This document shows, one piece after another, positions 35,339 to 43,753 of a DNA stretch of 64,000 bases. The translations under genes were made by a program, and so were the position numbers. Location of the stretch: contig JAFLZV010000003.1 in NCBI GenBank assembly GCA_029785375.1, positions 1 through 64,000 of the forward strand, written 5' to 3'. Source of the stretch: Nitrososphaerota archaeon. Lineage in GTDB: Archaea; Thermoproteota; Nitrososphaeria; Nitrososphaerales; Gagatemarchaeaceae. Positions within the stretch are counted from its first letter, which is position 1. Each line of letters starts with the position of its first letter. The notes under the pieces were generated by a model, which searched no databases, was not told the origin of the DNA, and saw nothing but the letters and a program-made list of their open reading frames with translations.

Positions 35339-36298
35339 TCACCCCCTCTTTACGTAGTGCCCGTTTCCTAGGTCCACGTATCCCGAGGTCTCGTCTTTTT
35401 CGCCGTCAGAATCGACGCCGAACCTCGGGGGAACCACGGGGCGGTCCGGAGCCCTCGACCCATGGTGCCAGATGTCTGGCACAGCGTTCATGAGCCGCAT
35501 CGTATACTCGTGCGCAGGGCTCTCGATGATGTCCTCCGTCTTCCCCAGCTCGACTATCTCCCCCTGCTCCATCACCGCCATCCTCTCTGTCAGATACCTA
35601 GCTGTGGCCAGGTCATGAGTGATGTACAGGAACGTTGTATTTTTGGACTGCTTCATCTTCAGGATAAGGTTCAGGATGTCCGCTCTAACAGACGCATCGA
35701 GCATGGAGACAGGTTCATCTGCGATGATGACCTTCGGCTGGCCTATGAATGCCCTGGCTATTGCCGCCCTCTGTCTCTGTCCACCGCTCAGCTGATGCGG
35801 ATACTTGTCTAGAAAGAGGTCGACAGGCGTTAGGCCAACCATTTCGAGGGTGCGCGCCACCCTTTCTTCCTTTTGCTCCTTCGACATCTCATGCAGGAAG
35901 AGACCGAGCTGCACGCTGTGAGAGATCTTGCGAGCAGGGTTCAGAGAATTGTACGGGTCTTGAAATATAGGTTGGACGTTGATCCGGAACTCACGCATCC
36001 TTCTTCCTTTCAGCCTGTAAATGTCATTGCCAAGATATGCGACGGACCCTTCCTTTGGCCTGAGGAAGCCCAAGAAGACCTTCGCGAGTGTAGACTTCCC
36101 GCTCCCGCTCCCGCCAACGAGGGAGACGCTTTCTCCCTCCAAAACCTGGAAGTCCACGTTCCGAAGCGCTTTGACGTAGAAGGACTCTCTCGCCACCGAA
36201 GCCAGATGGTCACCCTTGGGGGCGCTCGACCTCATCCTGAAGACGACGTTCACCCCCTGCGCCTTCAGCACCTCATGACTCCAAGGGGAGCCAACCAT
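35339..36298 (-). CDS. ABC transporter ATPase, DppF/OppF type
   Basis: This cytoplasmic ATPase powers the peptide/sugar importer. It has Walker A GGSGSGKSTLAK, Q loop IFQDPYNSLNPARK, signature LSGGQRQRAAIARA, Walker B VIIADEPVSMLD and the switch His in ITHDLA. The C-terminal extension (MNAVPDIWHHGSRAPDRP) is short. I place the start at ATG 36298, 24 bases after the preceding ATPase gene; an upstream ATG at 36370 would overlap that gene by 49 bases and adds non-conserved sequence. Confidence 0.88.
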   Translation of the reverse strand: MVGSPWSHEVLKAQGVNVVFRMRSSAPKGDHLASVARESFYVKALRNVDFQVLEGESVSLVGGSGSGKSTLAKVFLGFLRPKEGSVAYLGNDIYRLKGRRMREFRINVQPIFQDPYNSLNPARKISHSVQLGLFLHEMSKEQKEERVARTLEMVGLTPVDLFLDKYPHQLSGGQRQRAAIARAFIGQPKVIIADEPVSMLDASVRADILNLILKMKQSKNTTFLYITHDLATARYLTERMAVMEQGEIVELGKTEDIIESPAHEYTMRLMNAVPDIWHHGSRAPDRPVVPPRFGVDSDGEKDETSGYVDLGNGHYVKRG

Positions 36299-36321
36299 TT
36301 GCAAGTCTCTTCCCCCAGACC

Positions 36322-37311
36322 CTACTGCTTCTCTTGCCCCTTGCTTCCTTGGCTCTCGAGGAGGAAGCATGCCGCGTAGTGCCGTTCTTCTACCACCACT
36401 GGACTAGGCTCGTCCGACCTGCATTTCTCCATGGCAAACCGGCAGCGGGGGTGGAACCTGCACCCGCTCGGATACGCATCGGGGTCTGGTGGGGACCCGG
36501 GTATCCCTTTCAGCTCTCTCAGCGACCCGAACAGGCTTGGCATGGCGTCCATAAGGGCAGATGTGTAGGGGTGAGACGGCTTCTCCATGAGTTGGTTCAA
36601 GCCCCCCTCCTCGACGATTTGCCCGGCATACATCACCCCAATCCTGTCCGCTATCTTGGCTAGGACGGCGAGGTCGTGGGTTATGTAAAGCACTGACAGG
36701 TCGAGGTCTCTCTGGAACGACTTCAGCATCTTGATGACCTCGTCTTGCGCGATCACATCGAGTGACGTGGTTGGCTCGTCCGCTACCAGGAGCTTGGGGT
36801 TCAAAACCAATGACATCGCGATTACCGCCCTCTGGCGCATCCCACCGCTGAGCTCATGGGGGTACCTTCCGGCGAACTCTTCGTCAATCCCGACCCGTGT
36901 CAACAGCTCCCTGCCGTGCTTCAACGCCTCTTCATTCGAGATGGATGAATGGGCTGTCATGGCATCGGCGAGCTGCTCCCCTATCTTCATCACTGGGTTA
37001 AACGCGTTCATCGCTCCTTGGAAGACCATCGCTACTGATGCCCACCTGAACCTTCTGAGCTCGTCCTCGGTCATCTTCCTGACGTCTCTGCCGTCGACGT
37101 AAATCTCCCCGGAGACGACCTCACCAGGCGGCTGGATTAGACCCAGGAGGGCGAGGGCAACGGTGGACTTCCCCGACCCGGACTCCCCCGCGAGCCCGTA
37201 CACTTCGCCTTTGGCGATGTCGTAGCTTACGTGGTCTACCGCACGGACGATTCCCCTGCGCGTCCTATAGACGACAGTCAGGTCTCGGACGGATAGGATG
37301 GGATCGCTCAA
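36322..37311 (-). CDS. ABC transporter ATPase, DppD/OppD type
   Basis: The 329-residue ATPase has Walker A GESGSGKSTVAL, Q loop MVFQGAMNAFNPVMK, signature LSGGMRQRAVIAMS, Walker B LLVADEPTTSLD, switch His ITHDLA, and the C-terminal oligopeptide/dipeptide extension with PSGCRFHPRCRFAMEKC, whose Cys residues bind an Fe-S cluster in some members. It opens the operon order D-F-B-C, followed by the binding protein. A TATA-like ttttaaac lies near 37,420-37,427 on the minus strand, giving a leader of about 85 bases. Confidence 0.9.
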   Translation of the reverse strand: MSDPILSVRDLTVVYRTRRGIVRAVDHVSYDIAKGEVYGLAGESGSGKSTVALALLGLIQPPGEVVSGEIYVDGRDVRKMTEDELRRFRWASVAMVFQGAMNAFNPVMKIGEQLADAMTAHSSISNEEALKHGRELLTRVGIDEEFAGRYPHELSGGMRQRAVIAMSLVLNPKLLVADEPTTSLDVIAQDEVIKMLKSFQRDLDLSVLYITHDLAVLAKIADRIGVMYAGQIVEEGGLNQLMEKPSHPYTSALMDAMPSLFGSLRELKGIPGSPPDPDAYPSGCRFHPRCRFAMEKCRSDEPSPVVVEERHYAACFLLESQGSKGQEKQ

Positions 37312-37481
37312 CTCGCGGGTTCCCTCCTCCCCGAAACCTTACTTCCCCCGTGACGACTAATCCCCAGTACTGGCACCCCAAAGCGCAAGTTTTGCGCGCG
37401 TACTCGCCTATTCACTGTTTAAAACCTGCGCGCTTCGGTAAATCGCGGTGCAGCCCGAAATAGGAGTCGATGGGAGAAGAC

Positions 37482-37643
37482 TCAATCCAGCGGCTGACTC
37501 CTTGATGCGACTACGATAGCCGCGCCGACGATCAAGAAGAGGGCTATCAACGAGCCTGAAATCAACGAAAGCCCCGTGTCTGGCCCGAAGGCAGTCCCCT
37601 CGACGACTGTGTACAAGAAGAGTACAAGGAGGACCATCCCCAT
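37482..37643 (-). CDS. Small two-helix membrane protein
   Basis: A 53-residue frame from ATG 37643 encodes two hydrophobic helices (MVLLVLFLYTVV and LIALFLIVGAAIVVA) separated by a polar loop EGTAFGPDTG and ending ASRSQPLD. A second ATG lies two codons later. It is upstream of the ABC transporter operon on the same strand. The segregation of polar loop and helices looks like a real protein; no family is recognised. Confidence 0.55.
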   Translation of the reverse strand: MGMVLLVLFLYTVVEGTAFGPDTGLSLISGSLIALFLIVGAAIVVASRSQPLD

Positions 37644-37840
37644 GAGTAGGAAGAATCTGCCGAAGAACGGGTCCGCGCGTAAGGTAGCTCCCTAAGCTTT
37701 GCCCTCCGCCGCTCCCTTTAAGGTCTTGCTCACCTGAAATCGCGCCCTCGCCGTCGTTTGGCGGAGGCCAAAGAGAATGGGCCTCTCCCGCCTGCCACCC
37801 GAGCGGGCACGGCGAAGGGACAACGAGCCGAAGACTGGAA

Positions 37841-38361
37841 CTAGTCTTCGTGGGACACCAATGCCTTCGGTTCGCCTGACTGTGGAGCCTTGTTCAGCGG
37901 TTCGATTCCCAACCCGCCTCCCCCTGGTTTGATGCCGTCTTGACGAATCGTACCTTCGAATCTGAAGAACCCAGGCGGAATCCCGCTGGGAGGGCTCTCG
38001 ACCATCGCTCTCGGATCCCGAGCCGCAGCCAGATGCGCGCTGGCTACCGTGCTCACCCAGCCGTTGTCCGGCCTGTTGTGGGTGTGATCTTCGCATTGTG
38101 CCGCCCTGCTGGGCGGAGGAGCGCGAGCGCAACTGTGACCTCTCCAACCTTGGCGACGTCAGGCTGGTGGTAGGTCAAGGCGTCCATCTCCATGAGGCGC
38201 TTGAACTCAAAGTGGCTGAAGGCGTTCTCCCCGGCCGCGATCGTCTCCACCGCGACGCCGACGGGGTCTTGCTTCGAGTGAATCCAGAACTTCTTCTCCA
38301 CGTCTGTTACTCGCCTCTTACACGGTTTTGACCTTTGAAGCGCCCACGGTGCGGCCGGCAC
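37841..38361 (-). pseudogene. Remnant of an enolase-superfamily sugar-acid dehydratase
   Basis: Two overlapping frames encode the C-terminal half of a mandelate racemase/galactonate dehydratase-like enzyme. The first has ETIAAGENAFSHFEFKRLME and LTYHQPDVAKVGEVT. The second has VASAHLAAA, FFRFEGTIRQDGIKP and GGLGIEPLN. The frame changes near 38,055. The N-terminal domain and the first two metal ligands are absent, and the usual catalytic His site reads ITPTTG. This is a 5'-truncated, frameshifted relic next to the ParB-like gene. Confidence 0.82.
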
Positions 38362-38400
38362 CCCCGGCGGGACGGGTGCGCGAGGCGCCAGGCCGCTCGG

Positions 38401-39285
38401 CTAATGTTCATATCCAGGCGGAAACATCTTCTCCAGACGTCTGGTCAGATTGTAAACCAGATCAATCTGGGAGTGCAGGACAGTCCGCTGCTCGAGCAGC
38501 ACCTCCTTCAGAATCCAGTTCTCATCGTCTATGTTCTCGATGACTTCGTCGAGCCTGTTGAGCGCTACGCGTAACGCCGTGACCGTCCGTCTGATGGAGC
38601 TCTTCACCACCCTGCTCCTTTGTTCGTAGTCGCCTTCGGACCGTTCCGGCCATGGGACTTCTCTCTCTCCGGCGCCTCTCTCCAGGTCGCGCCTGAGACG
38701 CCTCACCTCCTTGCCGGTGAGGTTCTGCTCCGCGCTCACGTTGAGCAGGTAGTTCCTCAATTCCATGTCTTGCTCTGCGAGTATCTCTTCGGCCAAGCTC
38801 GGATTCTTTCGGCGCCGAAAAAGTCTCTGCAAGGATTCGGCGGGGAGCTCAAGGAGTCCCAATCGCTTGGAGACGTAGGCCGGGCTCCTGCCTATCTTGC
38901 ACGCGAGTTCTTTCTCGGAGCCCCACCCGAACCTCTCGACGTAGTCGTGGAAGGCCTTGGCTTCTTCGAGGGGGTCGAGTGACTTCCTAGCGACGTTCTC
39001 TGAGAGGGCGACCTCGAAGGATTCCTTGTCTGTGAGATCCACGATCTGACATGGAATCTTCCTCCAGCCGAGGGTCTTGCACGCAGCCAACCTCCGGGAC
39101 CCCGCGACAAGCTCGAACTTGCCTTCGCCGGGGCGGACTATGATGGGCTGGAGAAGACCTTGGCGCATGATCGACGCCGCAAGGTCGAGGTTTCCGTCCT
39201 CGCTAGCCCTCACGCTATACGCAGGCTTCTCGATAGCGGAAATCTTCAGTTCCTCGAAGACGCTCGAACTGTTCTCGAGCTGCAA
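38401..39285 (-). CDS. Orphan ParB/Spo0J-like protein
   Basis: The 294-residue protein has the ParB N-terminal CTP-binding domain: LAASIMRQGLLQPIIVRP, LVAGSRRLAACKTLGW (GERRxxA-like box) and ALSENVARKSLDPLEEAKAF (ENxxRxxL box). A helix-turn-helix follows (KELACKIGRSPAYVSKRLGLLEL, about residues 125-147). The last 100 residues are charged and helical. No ParA is encoded nearby, so it may be a gene regulator or a nucleoid protein rather than a partition system. The start may use a TATA-like cttaaatc about 30 bases upstream. Immediately upstream are nested inverted repeats. Confidence 0.85.
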   Translation of the reverse strand: MQLENSSSVFEELKISAIEKPAYSVRASEDGNLDLAASIMRQGLLQPIIVRPGEGKFELVAGSRRLAACKTLGWRKIPCQIVDLTDKESFEVALSENVARKSLDPLEEAKAFHDYVERFGWGSEKELACKIGRSPAYVSKRLGLLELPAESLQRLFRRRKNPSLAEEILAEQDMELRNYLLNVSAEQNLTGKEVRRLRRDLERGAGEREVPWPERSEGDYEQRSRVVKSSIRRTVTALRVALNRLDEVIENIDDENWILKEVLLEQRTVLHSQIDLVYNLTRRLEKMFPPGYEH

Positions 39286-39333
39286 CTTGCGGAGCCGAGC
39301 CTCCTTTGTTCTGATTTAAGGCTTCCCAAGCCC

Positions 39334-39467
39334 CTTAGGTTGTAGCATAACTCCGGATGCAACCACCAACGTGCTAACTTCCGGAGTCAAGCCAAGATGA
39401 CCGTGCGAGAATATTTGGCAATCTTGCACCGTGAAACCGAATTGCTCGATTTGCGCCACAACCTAAG
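39334..39467. repeat. Nested inverted repeats upstream of the ParB-like gene
   Basis: An outer 10-bp pair (cttaggttgt at 39334-39343 with acaacctaag at 39458-39467) encloses an 8-bp pair (actccgga 39350-39357 with tccggagt 39380-39387) and a 6-bp pair (caagat 39393-39398 with atcttg 39421-39426). The block is visibly less GC-rich than its surroundings. It could fold as a three-way-junction RNA or act as a DNA-binding site. Confidence 0.6.
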
Positions 39468-39799
39468 CCCTTGCCGCTGAGAACTCGGTCTGGCCAAGCT
39501 CATCTCCACCTAGGTCTCCCCCTCCCCCTGGTCCCGCCCCGACTGCCCTCGAGGGGGACCTGCAGCGGAAGGGCACTTCGGAAGGAGCCCGTCTGCCGGT
39601 ACGGCCCGCTCCACGGACCAGGCGCGCCCCCCGGGGGGAACCTTGAAGGACGGCATAGTGGAGCCCACATCCTGTCTAGAGCGGAACGCGCGCTTCTTCC
39701 TGCATCTGCCGCACCCCAAGACGAGATGGCGATCGATCAGCTTCATCCTAGCGCCGAAAGCAAAGACATCTCACAGTGAGGTAGGCCGTTCAGCGCCGC
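39468..39799. other. Intergenic region with a doubtful small frame
   Basis: A 78-residue frame at 39510-39746 (minus) begins MKLIDRHLVLGCGRCRKK and has one CxxC pair, but its C-terminal half looks non-coding. No promoter or family is evident. I leave it unassigned. Confidence 0.3.
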
Positions 39800-40762
39800 T
39801 TAACCCCTCAACCTCTGAGAGCTGTATGCGACCTTCCTTAGCAGACTTTCCACGTACGACTTCCCTTCCAAGACTTCGTGTTCGACATCCACTCCGGAGA
39901 CATCGAGGCATACGGGTCCGTCATAACCGACCCTGTTGAGCGCTCTTATGACCGACCCCCAGTTGATTTGGCCCTGGCCGGGTGGCCAGTGCGACTCCGT
40001 CACCCCGTCGTTGTCGCTCAGATGGACGCAGAAGATTTTCGCACCAAGCTTCTGCACCGAGACTGACAGGGTGTCTCTTACAACATGCGCGTGACTGACG
40101 TCGAACACGGCTCCTAGGCGCTCCGACGTGACGGCATCCATCAGTCTGAGCAGCGAATCAGTATTGGCGAGAAACTCCCTCGGTCTCGCCTCCAATGCCA
40201 GCCTGAGCCCATGGTTCTCTGCCAATCCCACATGGCGCCTCATGGCAGCCACGAAGGTCGACCAAGACTCTTCCCAGGAGGTCACCAATCCAGGCGCCGG
40301 AACTTCTTCTTGAATAGGCCACGCGGGGTTCCCTCTCTCTTGTTCCCCAAAGTGTTCCAAGGGGACAGGCGAGCTCACTGTCTCGATCGTGTCCGCGCCT
40401 ACCATCCCGGCGAGCTTGGCGATGGACCCCCACACCTCTTCGACCGAACGACGGTCGGGCCGGTGGAAGATCCTCTTGCCAAGAAAGTTGCACCTAACGT
40501 GGTTTATCTCGACCGAATGCTCTGCACAGGCTTGGGCAATCTTCTCCGCATCCTCATCTGTCGAAAGCATTGACAGGTGGGTCTCGCTCGTGACGTGGAG
40601 GTCCATAGATTCGAGGCCGATGTCGCTAATCCACCTGACGGTCCGTACAATCGCCTGCGCGTCAGGCTCGAGGTTGCTGCCTGTGCTTTTGCGCCCCGTT
40701 CCTAGCTGTTGCGGCAGCTGACTGTAGAGCAGGGTGGACAGCGAAGAGCAACTTAGCTTCAT
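39800..40762 (-). CDS. Sugar isomerase/epimerase-like TIM barrel, copy 3
   Basis: The 320-residue TIM-barrel protein has GLESMDLHVTS, a strand LRLALEARPREFLAN (metal Glu), LGAVFDVSHAHVVRD (Asp, His), IFCVHLSDNDGVTESHWPPGQGQINW (His) and VCLDVSG at the end, where the last metal Glu is replaced by Asp. This is a longer and more divergent member than the other three. I prefer ATG 40762 (MKLSCSSLST) over ATG 40798. Unlike the others it is not paired with a Gfo/Idh gene. Confidence 0.75.
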   Translation of the reverse strand: MKLSCSSLSTLLYSQLPQQLGTGRKSTGSNLEPDAQAIVRTVRWISDIGLESMDLHVTSETHLSMLSTDEDAEKIAQACAEHSVEINHVRCNFLGKRIFHRPDRRSVEEVWGSIAKLAGMVGADTIETVSSPVPLEHFGEQERGNPAWPIQEEVPAPGLVTSWEESWSTFVAAMRRHVGLAENHGLRLALEARPREFLANTDSLLRLMDAVTSERLGAVFDVSHAHVVRDTLSVSVQKLGAKIFCVHLSDNDGVTESHWPPGQGQINWGSVIRALNRVGYDGPVCLDVSGVDVEHEVLEGKSYVESLLRKVAYSSQRLRG

Positions 40763-40882
40763 CTCTCGCTGACGACTTACCTGCTGGCTTATGTCCATTC
40801 TGCACCCCGCGTAGATGGTCTCCCAAGGCTGGGAATGTCTCTCCTTAGAAGAATCCTCTCAGGATGCAAAGCCTCGTTTCCG

Positions 40883-40888
40883 TATATC
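40883..40888 (+). promoter_or_regulatory. TATA box before the candidate small RNA
   Basis: The sequence tatatc lies about 27 bases before the first base of the folded element at 40,911-40,912. Confidence 0.45.
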
Positions 40889-40910
40889 ACCCCGATGCAG
40901 GCGCCGCCTC

Positions 40911-40990
40911 GGTAGCAGGGGCGATGCCCCGCCAGCCCCCTTCGGACTGGCGGCACCGCAGGGAAGCTACAAGCGCCGGTGACGGCGCGA
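40911..40990 (+). ncRNA. Candidate structured small RNA
   Basis: The stretch can fold with perfect stems: GTAGC (40912-40916) with GCTAC (40966-40970) enclosing GGGGC-GAT-GCCCC (40918-40930) and GCCAG (40931-40935) with CTGGC (40947-40951). A separate 6-bp hairpin GCGCCG-GTGA-CGGCGC (40973-40988) is capped by a GNRA tetraloop. A TATA box lies 27 bases upstream, and the next gene has its own TATA downstream. ACA follows the outer stem, as in H/ACA guide RNAs, but the branched fold is not typical of them. No known riboswitch consensus matches. Confidence 0.5.
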
Positions 40991-41002
40991 CCCGAACAAG
41001 CC

Positions 41003-41010
41003 GTTTAAAT
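41003..41010 (+). promoter_or_regulatory. TATA box for the epimerase gene at 41,039
   Basis: The sequence gtttaaat is centred about 32 bases before TTG 41039. Confidence 0.55.
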
Positions 41011-41038
41011 CAGCTACTAGATTCTCCCAACGCCGGCT

Positions 41039-41806
41039 TTGGAAGTCCTTGTGACCGGAGGCTCAGGTCGGATAGGCAGGCTGGTAAGGGAAGGATGCTC
41101 TCGCGGAAGGAACATCACATCCCTGGACGTCGCGCCCTCGGACGATGGCACCGTGGCGGCGGACATAAGGAAACTCGACGAAATCCAACGACTGAGCCGC
41201 GGGAAAGAGGTTGTGGTCCATCTTGCGGCCGATCCCAACGTGGGAGCATCCTGGGAGTCCATCCACGAGAAGAACATAATCGGAACGTACAATGTGTTCG
41301 AGGCATGCAGGCGGTCCGATGTAAGGAGGGTAGTCTTCGCCAGTACGGTCCATGTCACATGGATGTACCACTCGCAGCCGCCCTATTCCTACATCGTAAA
41401 CGGGGAATACGACAAAGTCGACATCGGTCACCTCCAGATGATATCTCACCAGACCCCTCCAAGGCCGGACAGCTACTACGCTGTCAGCAAGCTGTTCGGC
41501 GAGAATCTTGGGCGCTACTACACCGACACATACGGGCTTTCAGTGGTCTGCCTCAGGTTCGGGTGGGTCCCCCCAGGCGACAAGCCTCCGCAGCCCTCCC
41601 CTTTCTTCTTCGCTTCGTGGCTGTCTCGCAGGGACTTGGTCCAGCTGGTAGAAAGGAGCATCGACGCCGGGGATTTGAAGTTCGACGTCTTCTACGGGGT
41701 GTCGAACAACAAATGGCGGTTCTGGGACATCTCACACCCCAGGGAGGTGCTCGGCTACTCGCCCGTCGACGACGCCGAAAGTTTCAGGAGCAAAGGGGAT
41801 GTCTGA
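41039..41806 (+). CDS. NAD-dependent epimerase/dehydratase, possibly uronate dehydrogenase-like
   Basis: The 255-residue extended SDR starts MEVLVTGGSGRIGRLV (coenzyme glycines), has VVVHLAADPNVGASWE, the catalytic Ser region FASTVHVTWMYH and the YxxxK pair in DSYYAVSKLFGENLGRYY. Its short C-terminal domain (FDVFYGVSNNKWRFWD) resembles uronate dehydrogenases, which oxidise galacturonate or glucuronate to lactones. That fits the dehydratase and lactonase genes nearby, but the substrate is inferred. TTG 41039 is the only sensible start and has a TATA box at the right distance. Confidence 0.8.
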   Translation: MEVLVTGGSGRIGRLVREGCSRGRNITSLDVAPSDDGTVAADIRKLDEIQRLSRGKEVVVHLAADPNVGASWESIHEKNIIGTYNVFEACRRSDVRRVVFASTVHVTWMYHSQPPYSYIVNGEYDKVDIGHLQMISHQTPPRPDSYYAVSKLFGENLGRYYTDTYGLSVVCLRFGWVPPGDKPPQPSPFFFASWLSRRDLVQLVERSIDAGDLKFDVFYGVSNNKWRFWDISHPREVLGYSPVDDAESFRSKGDV

Positions 41807-41848
41807 AGGAGCACTCGTGGCCCCGGATGGGCCGGGAGCGTGCCGCTA

Positions 41849-43684
41849 TCAAACGTAGTCGAAGACGGGCCTCCTTTCAGGCGACCTGGTGAACTCGGGG
41901 TACACTATCTCGGGCGACCAGTCAGACTGCATCCAGCTCTTGAAGATGGCCTTCTGCTCTTCGTCGGCTTCCTTGAGAGGCACCACCTTCTCTTCGAACG
42001 CTGGCTTCTTCCCTAGCCTCCCCTCGAAGCCCTTCAGGACCCCGTTCCTGGCGACGGTCAGCTTAATCGGCGTCTCAGGCGCAGTAGTCGAAATGTAGAA
42101 CGACGCCCGCTCTCCCAAGAGTCTGAGCCCGTCTATCCCGACTATTTCGTCCCCCGCAGCCAGGCCCATAGCCTCGGCAGGAGAGTCTTGCAGCCTCATC
42201 CTCACTATCATCCTCCCCCCTTCGCTGCTCAGCTTCACCCCGAGGAAACCCTCCTCCTTCTGTGCGGCATCCTTCGGAGCGAGCTTCAACCCAGCGTAAC
42301 CAAGGTATCTGTCGAAGTCGATGGGTTCCCTCCCTTTGACCCTGGCGCCGAAGATGCTCCGCACGCTACTGCCGCCGACTTCCACCGCCGCTGCTTCAAA
42401 CTCCTCGTCAGTGTATCCCCGGCCTTCCTCAACGTATGTACGGCGGTAGACATTCCTCATGAGGTCGTCCAACGTCTTCTCGCACCCTGTGTTCTTTCGG
42501 ACCTGAAGGTCAAGCATCCACCCAACGAGCGCCCCCTGAGTGTAGTATGACATCGTGACATTCTGTTGGTTCGCTCCGAGCTTGTTGAACTTGATCCAGG
42601 TGTCGAAGCTCGCCTCCTGCGCGCTCTGCCATTTCCATCCGGGAAGGTTCTTCATCTGGCTGATGTTTCTGGCCAGCGAGTCAAGGTACTCCGCTACCGA
42701 GTAGATTCCCGCCCTCCTCAGCAGATGGTCGCCGTAGTATGTCGTAAACCCCTCAGCTATCCAGAGAGACTTGGTGTACACCTCCGAAGAATAGTCGAAG
42801 GGGCCGAGGCCCTTCGGTCTCATCCTCTTCACGTTCCATGTATGGAAGAATTCGTGGGAGAACAGGTTCATTATCGAGTCATATTCCTCCTTCGGGACAA
42901 ACCTCAGCCTGGGGATGATGCAGAGGGTGCTGTTGAGGTGCTCAAGTCCTCCCCCTCCCTCCTCGGTGAAATCGACTATGAACACATACTTCCTGTACGG
43001 GATATCGCCGAACACTTCGCTCGTCCGCTCGACTATCTTCTTGATGTCGTCGACGAGCCTCTCCCTGTCCACAGGGGCCTCCCCGAAGATGGAGACTTCG
43101 TGCGGAATCTCCGCAACTTCGAACGTGCGTATGTCCTGGTTCCCGACCTCTACGGGGGAGTCCATGAGCAAGTCTAAGTTGTCTGCGAGGAACTCGAAGT
43201 CCGAGACCTGCTCGAGCCCCGTGGAGACTCGCTTCCACCCGTTGTAGGGGACAAGAGTCACCCTGGCCCTCTCGTTCTCCATCCCGACAGGATAGATGAA
43301 GACGCTAGCCCCGTTGATTACCGCGTGGAACGTGTCCAAGTAGCTCTTCGTGACTTCGTAGGCGAAGGCGTAGACAGAATAGCTGATGCGGATGGTCCTC
43401 GGGTCCTCGTCCCAGCTCAGCGTCCACGTGCTCTTAGACTCCTTCTCCATTCTCCCGAGGGGGGTGCCTGTATCCCCGTCTGCAGTCTTCAGGTCGAGGA
43501 CGTTCTTAGAGAAATTTTCGATATTGTAGCTCCCTGGAGTCCAGACTGGCATCGTCAGCTTCAACGACTTCCCCGCCTCTGGAGGAAGGGGTATCACGAG
43601 GTCAACATCGAAGTAGTGGGTGTTCGCCCTCTTCATCGACACCGTGTACCTGAGAAGTTCGTCGTCTCCTCCTCCTCTCTTCAT
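41849..43684 (-). CDS. M61 family metallopeptidase with PDZ domain
   Basis: This glycyl aminopeptidase-like zinc peptidase has 611 residues. The N-terminal beta domain (MPVWTPGSYNIENFSKNV) and the catalytic HEFFHTWNVKRMRP motif with the third ligand in LWIAEGFTTYYGD are plain. A PDZ domain follows near residues 500-580 (EGFLGVKLSSEG, DSPAEAMGLAAGDEIVGIDG). No signal peptide is visible, so it is probably cytoplasmic, like most M61 enzymes. I prefer ATG 43684 over the upstream start at 43741. Confidence 0.9.
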   Translation of the reverse strand: MKRGGGDDELLRYTVSMKRANTHYFDVDLVIPLPPEAGKSLKLTMPVWTPGSYNIENFSKNVLDLKTADGDTGTPLGRMEKESKSTWTLSWDEDPRTIRISYSVYAFAYEVTKSYLDTFHAVINGASVFIYPVGMENERARVTLVPYNGWKRVSTGLEQVSDFEFLADNLDLLMDSPVEVGNQDIRTFEVAEIPHEVSIFGEAPVDRERLVDDIKKIVERTSEVFGDIPYRKYVFIVDFTEEGGGGLEHLNSTLCIIPRLRFVPKEEYDSIMNLFSHEFFHTWNVKRMRPKGLGPFDYSSEVYTKSLWIAEGFTTYYGDHLLRRAGIYSVAEYLDSLARNISQMKNLPGWKWQSAQEASFDTWIKFNKLGANQQNVTMSYYTQGALVGWMLDLQVRKNTGCEKTLDDLMRNVYRRTYVEEGRGYTDEEFEAAAVEVGGSSVRSIFGARVKGREPIDFDRYLGYAGLKLAPKDAAQKEEGFLGVKLSSEGGRMIVRMRLQDSPAEAMGLAAGDEIVGIDGLRLLGERASFYISTTAPETPIKLTVARNGVLKGFEGRLGKKPAFEEKVVPLKEADEEQKAIFKSWMQSDWSPEIVYPEFTRSPERRPVFDYV

Positions 43685-43753
43685 CGTGGCTGCGCGGCGA
43701 GGCCGACGGTCATGCAGAAAAAAGGTATCGCCTGCAGGCACCCCCAGCGACGG

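Noticed and set aside
40921..40960. Fluoride or cobalamin riboswitch in the 40.9 kb element
   Set aside because: The invariant bases of both classes are absent despite a superficial GGCGATG and GGGAAG match.
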